In this document: positions 8,959 to 17,992 of the stretch, piece by piece
Position numbering within the stretch: the stretch's first letter is position 1
Layout of the letters: each line of letters begins with the position of its first letter
Assembly: GCA_026398135.1 (NCBI GenBank)
Contig: JAPLTN010000101.1
Coordinates: forward strand, 1-46,668
Reading direction: 5' to 3'
Length of the DNA: 46,668 nt
Origin: Verrucomicrobiota bacterium
Lineage (GTDB): Bacteria > Verrucomicrobiota > Verrucomicrobiia > Opitutales > Opitutaceae
Position numbers and translations under genes: made by a program
Notes under the pieces: model-generated
Told to the model about the DNA's origin: nothing
The model's database searches: none
Seen by the model: the letters and a program-made list of their open reading frames with translations, nothing else

Positions 8959-9741
8959 TTACTTCTTCGCGAGGTCGAAGCGTTCGATCACTTCTTTGGC
9001 GAGGGCGCGGTAGGCGGAGCTGCCGGGGGAGGTGTTGTCGTAGTCGAAGATGGTTTTGCCGAAGCTGGGGGCCTCGCTCAGGCGCACGGTGCGGGGGATG
9101 ACGGTTTTGAAAATCCGGTCGGGCAGGTGTTTTTTCACCTCTTCCACGACCTGGCGGGAGAGGTTGGTGCGCATGTCGAACATGGTCATGACCACGCCGC
9201 CGAGGGTGAGCTGGGCGTTGACGGCGTTTTTGATGCGGTCGAGGTTGCGCAGGATCTGGCCGAGGCCTTCGAGCGCCATGTATTCGCATTGCAGGGCGAT
9301 GAGCAGGTGGTCGGCGGCGCTGAGGCTGTTCATCGAGAGCATGCCCATGGAGGGCGGGCAATCGATGACGATGGCGCGGAAGCGGCCGGAGTCGCGGACG
9401 GGCTTGAGCACGGAGCGCAGGCGGCCGAGGTAGTTTTCGGTGCCGGCCAGTTCGATTTCGAGCGCGCCGAGGTCTTCTTCGCTGGGGATGAGGGAGAGGC
9501 GTTCGATGCTGGTCGGGGTGATCATCTCCAGGGCGGTGCCTTCGCCGCGCAAGGGGCCGTAGAGCGAGCGGCCTTCCTGCTTCTCGATGCCAATGGCGGA
9601 AGTGGCGTTGGCCTGGGGATCGAGGTCCACCAGCAGGGTGGGGATTTTCTTCTCGGCAAGGCCGGCGGCTAGATTGACGGCGGTGGTGGTCTTGCCGACG
9701 CCGCCCTTTTGATTCGCGATGGTAAATACGGTGCAGGCCAT
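8959..9741 (-). CDS. parA: ParA/Soj-family ATPase
   Basis: 260 aa. Deviant Walker A ANQKGGVGKTTTAVNLA at residues about 9-25, Walker A' LLVDLDPQANATSA, and Walker B IVIDCPPSMGMLS. The C-terminal part FKTVIPRTVRLSEAPSFGKTI is typical of chromosomal Soj/ParA. These ATPases bind DNA non-specifically and move ParB-parS complexes. No parB or parS-like 16-mer was noticed beside it, whereas chromosomal parA is normally next to parB. It heads the run to the permeases and rnc. It could act in segregation, or position another cargo. Confidence 0.9.
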   Translation of the reverse strand: MACTVFTIANQKGGVGKTTTAVNLAAGLAEKKIPTLLVDLDPQANATSAIGIEKQEGRSLYGPLRGEGTALEMITPTSIERLSLIPSEEDLGALEIELAGTENYLGRLRSVLKPVRDSGRFRAIVIDCPPSMGMLSMNSLSAADHLLIALQCEYMALEGLGQILRNLDRIKNAVNAQLTLGGVVMTMFDMRTNLSRQVVEEVKKHLPDRIFKTVIPRTVRLSEAPSFGKTIFDYDNTSPGSSAYRALAKEVIERFDLAKK

Positions 9742-9841
9742 GGTGGCGCGGATTAACCGGGGCGGGTCGGGGCGCGTCGAGTGCGAATTCGGGTGTTTCT
9801 GGAACCGTAACGGAACGCCGTGTGGCGCGGGCGAAAACGTC

Positions 9842-10078
9842 TCAATTCGCCACCAGCACCAGCTTGATCCGGCCGGAAGCGCCGGATTTGAGGGTGACGT
9901 CGGCTTTGCGGCGTCCGAGGTGTTCGGCCACGAGGGCGATCAATTCCTCGTTGGCCCGGCCATCGACCGGAGGGGATTTTAACTTGGCCAGCCACGGCTG
10001 GCCGGCCGGCGCTTCGGTGAGGGTGCTTTCGCGGGCGTTGGGCTTTACCTTCACCTGGATGATGCGCACGGCGGCCAT
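9842..10078 (-). CDS. DUF167/YggU-family small protein
   Basis: 78 aa. IQVKVKPNARES near the N-terminus, then WLAKLKSPPVDGRANEELIALVA and a closing VTLKSGASGRIKLV are the hallmarks of the DUF167/YggU family. The fold is known but the function is not. Starts 21 bp after the hemL stop, so likely co-transcribed with it. Confidence 0.88.
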   Translation of the reverse strand: MAAVRIIQVKVKPNARESTLTEAPAGQPWLAKLKSPPVDGRANEELIALVAEHLGRRKADVTLKSGASGRIKLVLVAN

Positions 10079-10099
10079 GGGCTAGGGCGGGGTGGGCGT

Positions 10100-11386
10100 T
10101 TACAGGCCGGCGATGGCTTCAGTGATGACTTCGCAGGCGCGGTCGACGGCGGCTCCCTCGTGCGCGGTGCTGAGGAACCAGGCCTCGTAGGCGCTGGGCG
10201 GCAGATAAACGCCGCGTTCGAGGCAGGCGTGGAAGAAGCGGGCGAAGAGCTTGGCGTCAGAGGCGAGGGCGGTGGGCATGTCGAGTACCGGCTCGGGGGT
10301 GAAGAAAAGGCTGAACATGGAGCCGCATTGCGGGGCCTGGAGGGCGATGCCCTTGGTGCGGGCGGCGGCGAGGGCGGCGGCGCAGACCTGGCGGCCGAGG
10401 GCGTCGAGACGGGCGTAGGGCTGGAGCTCGTCGAGCAGGCGCAGCTGGGCGATGCCGGCAGCCATGGCGAGGGGGTTGCCGGAGAGCGTGCCGGCCTGGT
10501 AAACGGGACCGAGCGGGGCGAGTTTATCCATGATTTCGGCGCGACCGCCGAAGGCCCCGACGGGCAGACCGCCGCCGATGATTTTGCCCAGGCAGGTGAG
10601 ATCGGGCACGATGTTTTCTAGTTCTTGCACGCCGCCCCGGGCGAGGCGGAAACCGGTCATGACCTCGTCGAAGATCAGGACAGTGCCCTCGCGGGCGGTG
10701 GAGGCGCGCACATGTTGCAGGTAGCCGGGCTCGGCGCGGATGAAGCCCACGTTGCCGATATAGGGTTCAAGGATGACGGCGGCGATCTGGCCGGGGAAGG
10801 CGGCGAGGGCGGCGTCAAGGGCGGCGGGGTCGTTGTAGGGGAGGACGATGGTCTCGCGGGCGAAGGAGGCGGGGATGCCGGCGCTGTCGGGGTGGCCGTG
10901 GGTGAGGGCGCCGGAGCCGGCCTTGATCAGGAGAGAGTCGGAGTGGCCATGGTAGCAGCCGGCGAATTTGATGATTTTGTCCCGACCGGTGAAGCCGCGG
11001 GCGAGGCGGATGGCCGACATGGTGGCCTCGGTGCCGCTGGAGCAGAGGCGGACCTTTTGGATGGAGGGGAAAAAGGTGACGATGAGCTCGGCCATTTCCA
11101 CCTCGTAGGGATTGGGCGTACCGAAGGAGGTGCCGCGTTCTAGGGCGTCGGCGATGGCGGCGCGGATGACCGGGTGGTTGTGCCCGTGGATGGCGGGACC
11201 CCAGGTGCAGACGAAGTCGATGAGCTCGCGGCCGTCGGCGGTGGTGAGGGTGGCGCCCTGGGCAGAGCGGGTGAAGAACGGCGCGCCGCCGACCGAGCGG
11301 AAGGCGCGGACGGGGGAATTGACCCCGCCGGGGATGAGCTTTTGGGCGCGGGCGAAGAGATTCTCGGAGGAGGGGGAGGAGGGCAT
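10100..11386 (-). CDS. hemL: Glutamate-1-semialdehyde 2,1-aminomutase
   Basis: 428 aa, normal family length. This PLP enzyme converts glutamate-1-semialdehyde to 5-aminolevulinate in the C5 route to haem and other tetrapyrroles. Visible motifs include [18 protein letters not shown] near the start, [16 protein letters not shown], the cofactor aspartate in [11 protein letters not shown] and the Schiff-base lysine, Lys268, in [17 protein letters not shown]. The first gene of a minus-strand run. Just upstream lies one arm of the inverted repeat bracketing the GxxExxY gene. Confidence 0.95.
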   Translation of the reverse strand: MPSSPSSENLFARAQKLIPGGVNSPVRAFRSVGGAPFFTRSAQGATLTTADGRELIDFVCTWGPAIHGHNHPVIRAAIADALERGTSFGTPNPYEVEMAELIVTFFPSIQKVRLCSSGTEATMSAIRLARGFTGRDKIIKFAGCYHGHSDSLLIKAGSGALTHGHPDSAGIPASFARETIVLPYNDPAALDAALAAFPGQIAAVILEPYIGNVGFIRAEPGYLQHVRASTAREGTVLIFDEVMTGFRLARGGVQELENIVPDLTCLGKIIGGGLPVGAFGGRAEIMDKLAPLGPVYQAGTLSGNPLAMAAGIAQLRLLDELQPYARLDALGRQVCAAALAAARTKGIALQAPQCGSMFSLFFTPEPVLDMPTALASDAKLFARFFHACLERGVYLPPSAYEAWFLSTAHEGAAVDRACEVITEAIAGL

Positions 11387-11400
11387 ACGGAAAAGTGGAA

Positions 11401-11434
11401 CCGCTAAATTTCGCTAAAGGACGCTAAATCAAAC
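11401..11434 (+). repeat. GCTAAAT iteron triad, left inverted arm
   Basis: Three GCTAAA(T) heptamers start 10 bp apart. The right arm at 11880-11913 is its reverse complement with few mismatches. Together they bracket the GxxExxY gene. Confidence 0.8.
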
Positions 11435-11833
11435 TTTCGGCAGACGGGTGTTTACGAGGCGCTGCCATTCGATGGTGGGGAAGGCGGCGAAGTTGATCAG
11501 GTAACCGACTTTTTTCTGGGTAACACGCAGGTAGTTAAGGAGCTGCGCGCGATGTTCTTCGCACAAGGCGGAAACTGCCTTCAGTTCGACGACGACTTCG
11601 GATTCGATCATCAAATCAGGCCGCAGTCGTTTCTTAAGCGGACGGCCTTTAAATAAAACAAGAAGCTCGGGCTGGGCTTCAAAGCGGAACCCGCGTTCAG
11701 CCAGTTCGATTTCAAAACTCTCTTGATAGATTTCTTCCGAGAGTCCGCCGCCGAGGTCGTTATAAACAAACATAGCGGCACCGATGATATCATAGCCTAG
11801 TTGAGCAAAAGGTTGGTCAGCGTTGGTTGGCAT
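11429..11833 (-). CDS. GxxExxY-family protein (PD-(D/E)XK-like)
   Basis: 134 aa. GGGLSEEIYQESFEIEL contains the family-naming G-x2-E-x2-Y pattern. RPDLMIESEVVVELKAV resembles a PD-(D/E)XK nuclease core. LLNYLRVTQKKVGYLINF is the conserved C-terminal motif. Function is unproven. The gene is flanked on both sides by inverted copies of a GCTAAAT iteron triad (11401-11434 and 11880-11913), so gene plus repeats form a compact cassette of about 510 bp between hemL and nadE. The stop codon lies inside or just beside the left arm. Confidence 0.85.
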   Translation of the reverse strand: MPTNADQPFAQLGYDIIGAAMFVYNDLGGGLSEEIYQESFEIELAERGFRFEAQPELLVLFKGRPLKKRLRPDLMIESEVVVELKAVSALCEEHRAQLLNYLRVTQKKVGYLINFAAFPTIEWQRLVNTRLPKV

Positions 11834-11879
11834 AGGGGTTTAATTGTTATGATGCGCGAATGGGTGCTTTTCCCGGAGG

Positions 11880-11913
11880 GTTTGATTTAGCGAGTTTTAG
11901 CGAAATTTAGCGG
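11880..11913 (-). repeat. GCTAAAT iteron triad, right inverted arm
   Basis: Reverse complement of the arm at 11401-11434, differing mainly in the second spacer. Related single triads lie at 22583-22612, 38149-38181 and 38461-38491. Confidence 0.8.
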
Positions 11914-11922
11914 TTTTAAAAC

Positions 11923-13605
11923 TCAGCCGACGTATTTTTGGACGATGGGGATGCGGCGGCCGACGCCGAAGGCGAGGGGGGTGATTTTCAGGCCGGGGGC
12001 GGCTTGTTTTCGTTTGTATTCGTTGAGGTCCACTTTGCGGCAGATGTCGCGGACGACGGCGGGCGCGAATCCCCGGGCGGTGAGTTCGTCGCGGCTCAGG
12101 CCTTCCTCGACGTAGCCGGTGAGCAGGGCGTCGAGTTCGTCGTAGGGCGGGAGGCTGTCCTGGTCCACCTGGCCGGGGCGGAGTTCGGCACTGGGTGGTT
12201 TTTCGATGGTGTTTACCGGGATGATTTCTCGCTCGCGGTTGATCCAGCGGCAGAGGGCGTAAACCTGGGTTTTGAAGAGGTCGCTGATCACGGCGAGGCC
12301 GCCGCACATGTCGCCATAGAGGGTGCAGTAACCGACCGCGATTTCGCTCTTGTTGCCGGTGGTGAGGAGCAGCGCGCCGAATTTATTGGAGAGGGCCATC
12401 ATGATCACGCCACGGGTGCGGGCCTGGAGGTTTTCCTCGGTGACGTCGGGGGCGCGTCCGGCGAAGACGGGGCCGAGCGCGGTCTCGGCGGCGGCCACGG
12501 TTTCGGCAATCGCGATGGTCTCGAAGCGGATGCCGAGGTTGGCGGCGAGGATGCGGGCGTCGTCGCGGGAGTGTTGCGAGGAAATGGCGGAGGGCAGGGA
12601 GACGCCTATGACGTTTTCCGCGCCGAGGGCGGCGACGGCGAGTTCGGCCACCAGGGCGGAGTCGATGCCGCCGGAGAGGGCGACGAGGGCGCGGGTGAAA
12701 CCGCTTTTGTGCGCGTAGTCGCGCAGGCCGAGCACGAGGGCGGCGTGGATGTCGGCGAGTTGGGCGGAAGCAGCGGGTAGCGAGTAGCGAGTAGCGAGTA
12801 GGTCGGAGGCGGGAGCGTGGGCGGTGGAGCAGGGCGCGCGGAGTGGAATTTCGACGACGAGGCAGGCTTCGGCGAAGGCAGGCAGGGTGGCGAGCAAGCG
12901 GCCGCCGGGGGCGGCGACGAGGGAGCGGCCGTCGAAGATGAGTTCGTCGTTGCCGCCGATGGCGTTGCAATAAACCACGGGCACGCCGGTTTCGGTGGCG
13001 AGGTCGAGCACGAGGCGTTCGCGCACCCCGGATTTTCCGGCATACCAGGGGCTGGCCGAAAGGTTGATGATGAGGTCAACGCCTTCGTCCTTGAGCTGGG
13101 CGACGGGATCGAAGCGGTGCAGGCGCTGGTCGCCGGGAGATTGGTTGGCCCAGATGTCTTCGCAGATGGTAATGCCGATGCGGTGGCCGGCCCAGGTGAT
13201 CACGGTGGGGGCGTCGGCGGGTTCGAAGTAGCGGTCTTCGTCAAAGACGTCGTAGGTGGGGAGCAGGCATTTTTTGGCGATTTGCTGGATGCGCCCGTGG
13301 TGGCAAAACGCGGCGGCGTTGAAGGCGCGGCGTCCGGTGGTGCCGGGGTTGGCGATCACGGTGCCGACGAGCAGAGGGATGTCGGTGGTGGCGGCGGCGA
13401 GCTCGGCGGTGACGTTTTCCACGTCGGTGACGAAGCGGGTGCGCAGCAACAAGTCGCGCGGGGGATAGCCGCAAACAGCGAGTTCGGGCGTGACCACGAG
13501 TTCGGCCCCGGCGGCGACCAGTTCGCGGTAGGCGGCGAGCAGGCGGCGGAGGTTGCCGGCGAGGTCGCCGACGGTGGGATTGATCTGGGCTAGGCCGATG
13601 CGCAT
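11923..13605 (-). CDS. nadE: Glutamine-dependent NAD+ synthetase
   Basis: 560 aa. The N-terminal glutaminase (nitrilase fold) shows the Glu-Lys-Cys triad: [24 protein letters not shown] and GITICEDIW. The C-terminal synthetase domain has the PP-loop LSGGIDSAL. It amidates deamido-NAD+ to NAD+ using glutamine-derived ammonia. The start at 13605 ([18 protein letters not shown]) is canonical; the frame stays open to 13680 without support. An oddity is the linker between domains (about residues 268-283), which contains LLATRYSL encoded by a tandem tagcgag repeat at 12773-12801. Confidence 0.95.
   Translation of the reverse strand: MRIGLAQINPTVGDLAGNLRRLLAAYRELVAAGAELVVTPELAVCGYPPRDLLLRTRFVTDVENVTAELAAATTDIPLLVGTVIANPGTTGRRAFNAAAFCHHGRIQQIAKKCLLPTYDVFDEDRYFEPADAPTVITWAGHRIGITICEDIWANQSPGDQRLHRFDPVAQLKDEGVDLIINLSASPWYAGKSGVRERLVLDLATETGVPVVYCNAIGGNDELIFDGRSLVAAPGGRLLATLPAFAEACLVVEIPLRAPCSTAHAPASDLLATRYSLPAASAQLADIHAALVLGLRDYAHKSGFTRALVALSGGIDSALVAELAVAALGAENVIGVSLPSAISSQHSRDDARILAANLGIRFETIAIAETVAAAETALGPVFAGRAPDVTEENLQARTRGVIMMALSNKFGALLLTTGNKSEIAVGYCTLYGDMCGGLAVISDLFKTQVYALCRWINREREIIPVNTIEKPPSAELRPGQVDQDSLPPYDELDALLTGYVEEGLSRDELTARGFAPAVVRDICRKVDLNEYKRKQAAPGLKITPLAFGVGRRIPIVQKYVG
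12773..12801. repeat. Tandem tagcgag repeat inside nadE
   Basis: About three and a half copies of a 7-8 bp unit (gcgggtagcgagtagcgag and continuing). It is translated as part of the interdomain linker of NAD synthetase and adds a few residues without breaking the frame. Confidence 0.7.
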
Positions 13606-13700
13606 GGGAGCGTGGAGCAGGGAGCGGGGAGGACGGGAAGTTAAAGAGGGCAAGGTTGGGTCTCGTCCTGCGTCTGACAACTCGCAAGCCTCGCGGAATC

Positions 13701-14282
13701 ATGCCCGTTGTTTCTCCTTTCATCCTGGCTTCCGCTTCGCCCCGCCGTCGCGAATTGCTGGCGGCGCTGGGAGTGCGGTTTGATGTGGTGGTGGCGGACG
13801 TGGTCGAGCACGAGGATCCGCTGCTCGATCCGCGCGTGATGGTCGCGCGCAACGCCGCGCTGAAGGCGGACTGGGTGGCGCAACGTAACCCTGCCGCCTG
13901 GGTGCTGGGGGCGGACACGACGGTTTTTGTCGATGGGCGGGCTTTGAACAAACCGGCAGATCTGGCGGCCGCGCGGGCGATGTTGCGGCGCTTGTCGGGC
14001 CGGTCGCACACCGTGTTTACGGGAGTGGCTTTGCGCCATGCGGCGGATGGCGTGCGTGAGGATTTTGGAGTGGCGAGCGAGGTGGTGTTTCACCCGCTGA
14101 GCGATGCGGTGATCGAGGAGTATCTGGCGCGGGTGCATGTGCTGGACAAGGCCGGGGCCTACGCGATTCAGGAGCACGCGGCGTTGCTGGTGGCGGAGCA
14201 GCGCGGTTCGCTGAGCAACATCATCGGCCTGCCCCAAGATGAGGTGAGAGAACTTTTGACCCGGCACCGAGTCCTACCCTGA
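13701..14282 (+). CDS. maf: Maf-family nucleotide pyrophosphatase
   Basis: 193 aa. The N-terminal FILASASPRRRELLAALGV is the Maf signature. VLGADTTVFVDGRALNKP and YAIQEHAALLV complete the active-site set. Maf enzymes hydrolyse non-canonical or pyrimidine nucleoside triphosphates. The ATG at 13701 gives the canonical N-terminus; upstream codons of the same frame to 13656 have no support. Divergent from nadE with a 95-bp spacer, and followed 24 bp later by the TonB-like gene. Confidence 0.93.
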   Translation: MPVVSPFILASASPRRRELLAALGVRFDVVVADVVEHEDPLLDPRVMVARNAALKADWVAQRNPAAWVLGADTTVFVDGRALNKPADLAAARAMLRRLSGRSHTVFTGVALRHAADGVREDFGVASEVVFHPLSDAVIEEYLARVHVLDKAGAYAIQEHAALLVAEQRGSLSNIIGLPQDEVRELLTRHRVLP

Positions 14283-14306
14283 CTGCGCCTCCGCGTAACT
14301 CCTCCG

Positions 14307-15467
14307 ATGCCTACTCTCCACCCAGCTTCCGCGCCCCCCGCCCCGCCCGTGCGCCGGACGCATGCGCTGGACGAGCCGAGGCCGGAGCGCCGGGTCGGGC
14401 TGATCGGCACGGTGGCGGCGCACGCCCTGTTGTTGGTTTTGCTCCTGACCCTGCCCGAGGATGTGCTGGAGGTGGATCGGGTGTCGGCACCGCCCGAGGT
14501 GACGCGTAATTTCGAAATCGAGCTGGCGCCCGAGCTTTTCAACCCGCCGCGTCCGGTGTTTGTACCGCCGCAGTTCGTGGAAGTGAACCCGTCCGCGCCC
14601 GAGAATGTGCCGGACAAAACGCCTTTTGTGGGCGCACAAAACCAGCAGGTCGCGCAACCCGTGCCCACGCCGGACGGCGCGAGCGACACGCCGGCGGCCG
14701 AGGGCACGGGCGAGGCGGGTGCCACCGCGCTGGTGAGCGGGCAATTGCAGGAAACACCCAAGCCCTCGCTGGCGGAGCAGTTGGCCCAGGCTTTTGCGCC
14801 GCCCACGCCGCCCTCGATCCTGCCCGAGCGCGAGTCGCCACCGGCCGAGCAGGTTCCGGCGCAGGCCATCAACGGACTGGGCGGCGGCGAACAACTGCTG
14901 GGCGAGACGGACGGCGCGACGGGCACGACGGTGACGGCTTTGCCCAAAGTGCCCGGGGCCGAAAGCGGCGCTGAGCCGAGGCGCGGCACGGCCGAGGCGC
15001 GCGCGGCGACGGGCGGCTACTTTGCCGGCACGCCGGCGATTGACCGCAACACGCCGCAGGAACGGCCTCAGTTGACCGCCGCGACGATCAATGCACGCAA
15101 CACGCCCACGATCAAAAACGAGTTTGGCACCAAGAACATCGGCGGCGTTTCCTATAACGCGAAGTGGAGCTCCTACGGCGAGTATCTCCAGCGCCTGATC
15201 GACGCAGTGCAGGGCCAGTGGGAGCGCCTGATTATGCGCAGCGCCTACTACCCGGTTTCGGGTTCGCTGGTGCGGGTGGTTTTCAAGCTCAACGCCAAGG
15301 GCGAAATCTCGGAAATCGTGAGCGTGAGCGGCGGCGGCGGCGAGCTGGCCCAGCGGCTGTGCGTGAGCGCGATCAGCGAGCGCGCGCCCTACGGTGATTG
15401 GTCCGACGACATGCGCGCCGCGCTCGGAGCCGAGCAGGAGCTGGGCTTTACTTTCTTTTATCAATGA
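14307..15467 (+). CDS. TonB/TolA-like energy transducer
   Basis: 386 aa. A cytoplasmic N-terminus precedes one membrane anchor at about residues 34-50 (GLIGTVAAHALLLVLLLTLP). A long Pro/Ala/Glu-rich periplasmic spacer follows (about 55-270). The C-terminal domain, about 290-386, includes VFKLNAKGEISEIVSVSGG, the SxVxxSG-like core of TonB/TolA C-termini. ExbB and ExbD homologues lie 2.5 kb downstream on the same strand, so it likely completes that motor, perhaps energising the receptor at 257-2233. Whether it is TonB or TolA cannot be decided here. Confidence 0.75.
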   Translation: MPTLHPASAPPAPPVRRTHALDEPRPERRVGLIGTVAAHALLLVLLLTLPEDVLEVDRVSAPPEVTRNFEIELAPELFNPPRPVFVPPQFVEVNPSAPENVPDKTPFVGAQNQQVAQPVPTPDGASDTPAAEGTGEAGATALVSGQLQETPKPSLAEQLAQAFAPPTPPSILPERESPPAEQVPAQAINGLGGGEQLLGETDGATGTTVTALPKVPGAESGAEPRRGTAEARAATGGYFAGTPAIDRNTPQERPQLTAATINARNTPTIKNEFGTKNIGGVSYNAKWSSYGEYLQRLIDAVQGQWERLIMRSAYYPVSGSLVRVVFKLNAKGEISEIVSVSGGGGELAQRLCVSAISERAPYGDWSDDMRAALGAEQELGFTFFYQ

Positions 15468-16216
15468 CGACCGAAACCGAGACTGAATTCCCGCTGGGCA
15501 ACGATGTGCGCGTATTGACGCAGGCGCCGGGAGGTTTGGTCGCGTTCGACAAACCGGCCGGCGTACTTTCGCACCCGAACATGAAAAGCGAGCAGCCCCG
15601 CGCGCTCCTGACCTGCGACTACACCATCACGGGCGAGTGCTTCACCTGGACCGATGCCAGCGGCAAAGTGCGCAAGCTCTGGTTGTTGAACCGGCTCGAT
15701 TCGCACACCTCGGGCGTGATTCTGGCTTCGCTCGACGAGGCGCTGGCGCTGCGCATTCGCGCGCTTTTCCGCGAGAAACACATCGAAAAAACCTACCACG
15801 CGCTGGTCTTCGGCAAACCCTCCAACGCCACGGCGGTGTGGAAGGACCGTCTGGTGATCGAGAAACGCGGCGGGCAGGTGCGGGCCAGGGCCGGCGAAGG
15901 CATCCCCAGCGAGTCGCATGTGCGCGTGCTCCGGCAACGCCGCGAGGGGGCCGGACCGGTGGCCTTGATCGAACTCGTGCCGCGCACCGGGCGCAGCCAT
16001 CAACTGCGGGTGCAGTGCGCGCACCATAAGCTGCCCATCGTGGGCGACGCGACCTACGGCGATTTCGGAGCGAACCGCGCCCTGGCCAAGGCGACCGGCA
16101 TCAAGCGCCTTTGCCTGCATTCGCACCAGACGCGCTTCGACTACGAACACGCCGGCCGGGTGGTGAAGTTTTCCGTGACGGCCCCGACCCCGGCTGAGTT
16201 TTTGCAACTTTTGTAA
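15464..16216 (+). CDS. RluA-type RNA pseudouridine synthase
   Basis: 250 aa. LLNRLDSHTSGVILASLDE carries the catalytic Asp in RLD. EKTYHALVFG and LVPRTGRSHQLRVQCAH are the other RluA-family motifs. No S4 domain is evident at the N-terminus. It isomerises uridine in rRNA or tRNA, but the target site is unknown. The start at 15464 overlaps the TonB-like stop as ATGA. Confidence 0.9.
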   Translation: MTTETETEFPLGNDVRVLTQAPGGLVAFDKPAGVLSHPNMKSEQPRALLTCDYTITGECFTWTDASGKVRKLWLLNRLDSHTSGVILASLDEALALRIRALFREKHIEKTYHALVFGKPSNATAVWKDRLVIEKRGGQVRARAGEGIPSESHVRVLRQRREGAGPVALIELVPRTGRSHQLRVQCAHHKLPIVGDATYGDFGANRALAKATGIKRLCLHSHQTRFDYEHAGRVVKFSVTAPTPAEFLQLL

Positions 16217-16321
16217 GGCGGATCCACGCAGTCGAAGGCCGTACCCAAGTGAAGGCGATGCGGAGCATGCTTTACACTGGCGGAGTGAGGCCAGCATAAG
16301 CACGTCCTCCCATTTCATACC

Positions 16322-16972
16322 GTGAATATTTACGCGATCATCTGCCTGTTCGTAGCGGCCATCCTGCTCTGGTTTCCCCGGGGCTGGCTCCGGCTGGGCG
16401 CGCGTTTAACGCCCAAGCCGCCCCGCAAATACAACCAAAGCAAGGTGGAGCGGGACATTTACGATAACTCGGTGAAACCGCTGGCCGAGGCCGCCAAGCC
16501 GCGCAACTGGATCGATCTGGCGCGCGGCGCGATCGGGGCGGTCACGGTGGTTTACACCCTGCAAGAGTTGCTGGGCACGACGGAAAGCAAGGGCGCGGTG
16601 CTCTACAGCAGCGTGGGCATGCTGCTGGTCGGCGTCGGCATTCAAATGATCCGGCTGGAGGGGCGTTTGAGTTTGTTCGCCCCGATTTTTTTCCTGCAAG
16701 GAATGGCCATTGGTTTGATCGGACCCTTGGCCGGTTTGCTGGCGATGGTGGGAACCTGGGCGTTTTCGCCGGTGCTCCCCAACTCGAGCGCGGTTCTGTT
16801 CGTGCAAGGCGGGCTCGCGGTTTGCCTGGCTTTGTTATTGCCGGATTCGGACATGGATTTGGCGCTGGTGGTCGGCGCGCTCACGTGGCTGCCGGTGCTG
16901 ACCGCCATACTCACCCAGCGCCGACTGGCCGCGACTTTTGACAAGAAGATGAAGGTCATCCCCCGTGGCTGA
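16322..16972 (+). CDS. Integral membrane protein of unknown function
   Basis: 216 aa beginning at a GTG. An N-terminal helix (YAIICLFVAAILLWFPRGW) is followed by a short basic cytoplasmic stretch and four to five further helices between residues 60 and 205. No family was recognised. Its 3' end overlaps menA by 8 bp, so the two are probably co-expressed. Confidence 0.7.
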   Translation: MNIYAIICLFVAAILLWFPRGWLRLGARLTPKPPRKYNQSKVERDIYDNSVKPLAEAAKPRNWIDLARGAIGAVTVVYTLQELLGTTESKGAVLYSSVGMLLVGVGIQMIRLEGRLSLFAPIFFLQGMAIGLIGPLAGLLAMVGTWAFSPVLPNSSAVLFVQGGLAVCLALLLPDSDMDLALVVGALTWLPVLTAILTQRRLAATFDKKMKVIPRG

Positions 16973-17897
16973 GGCCGGGTTTCCCATGGCTGGGTCCGGC
17001 GTAGCGAGTTGGCAAATCTGGCTGGAAGCGACCCGGCCGCGCACCCTTTCGGCGGCGTGCGCGCCGGTATTGGTCGGCACCGCCGTGGCTTGGCGGGAAG
17101 GGGCTTTCGTGCCGGGCGCGGCGGGCGCGTGTCTGGCGTTTGCGCTGCTGGTGCAGGTCGGCACCAATTTCGCCAACGACTACTATGATGCGCTGAAAGG
17201 CGCCGACACCCAAGAGCGGGTGGGGCCGAGGCGCGCGGTGGCGAGCGGCCTGGTGGCGCCGGCGACGATGCGGCGGGCGATGATCGGGGTCTTGGCGGCG
17301 GCGTTTCTGGTGGGGTTGACCCTGCTGGTTTACGGCGGCTGGCCTTTGTTGTTGGTCGGGGTGGCGAGTATCGCATGCGCGGTGGCCTACACCGGCGGGC
17401 CGTATCCGCTGGCTTACCACGGGCTGGGAGACGTGTTTGTTTTTATCTTTTTCGGGCTGGTGGCGGTGGTGGCGACCGCCTTCGTGCAGACCGGGCGGCT
17501 GTCGCTGGCGGCGCTGGTCGCGAGTGTCGGGGTGGGGGCGCTGGCCACGAATATCCTGGTGGCGAACAATTACCGCGACGTGGAGACCGACCGAAAGGCG
17601 AACAAACGCACCCTGCTGGTGCGCTGGGGGCGGGTTTACGCGCGGTGGCAATTCGCGGTGGCGCACGGGCTGGCGGTGTGCACGCCGCTGGTGTTGGTCG
17701 TGCTGGGTGCGGCGGCGCTTTGGCCGGCGGTGGCGGTGGCCGCGCTGGCCGCCGGGGTGGGTTGGCGGCAGTCGCGCCGCCTTCGCGCGGCGAGCACGCC
17801 GCAGGATTGTATTAATCTGCTCGGCCAGACCGGGAAGTGGCTCGCGCTTTATGGTGTGGTGCTGGCGCTGGCGATTGGCGGCGCGCGGTTGGATTGA
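16965..17897 (+). CDS. menA: 1,4-dihydroxy-2-naphthoate polyprenyltransferase
   Basis: 310-aa UbiA-superfamily membrane enzyme attaching the isoprenoid tail in menaquinone synthesis. Substrate motifs are NFANDYYDALKGADT (first Asp-rich) and NNYRDVETDRKANKRTL (second). RPRTLSAACAPVLVGTA near the N-terminus is typical of MenA. About eight to nine hydrophobic helices are present. Start is a GTG at 16965 or the ATG at 16986. The other men genes are not in this window. Confidence 0.9.
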   Translation: MAEAGFPMAGSGVASWQIWLEATRPRTLSAACAPVLVGTAVAWREGAFVPGAAGACLAFALLVQVGTNFANDYYDALKGADTQERVGPRRAVASGLVAPATMRRAMIGVLAAAFLVGLTLLVYGGWPLLLVGVASIACAVAYTGGPYPLAYHGLGDVFVFIFFGLVAVVATAFVQTGRLSLAALVASVGVGALATNILVANNYRDVETDRKANKRTLLVRWGRVYARWQFAVAHGLAVCTPLVLVVLGAAALWPAVAVAALAAGVGWRQSRRLRAASTPQDCINLLGQTGKWLALYGVVLALAIGGARLD

Positions 17898-17992
17898 CGC
17901 GCGCCGTGAAAGCTCCCCTCGTGGGTTCTTTTCGTTGAACCTTGGTCAGTAAGGGGTGTCAGCGTGTTAACCCTTTTCCTCCTATTTCATCC

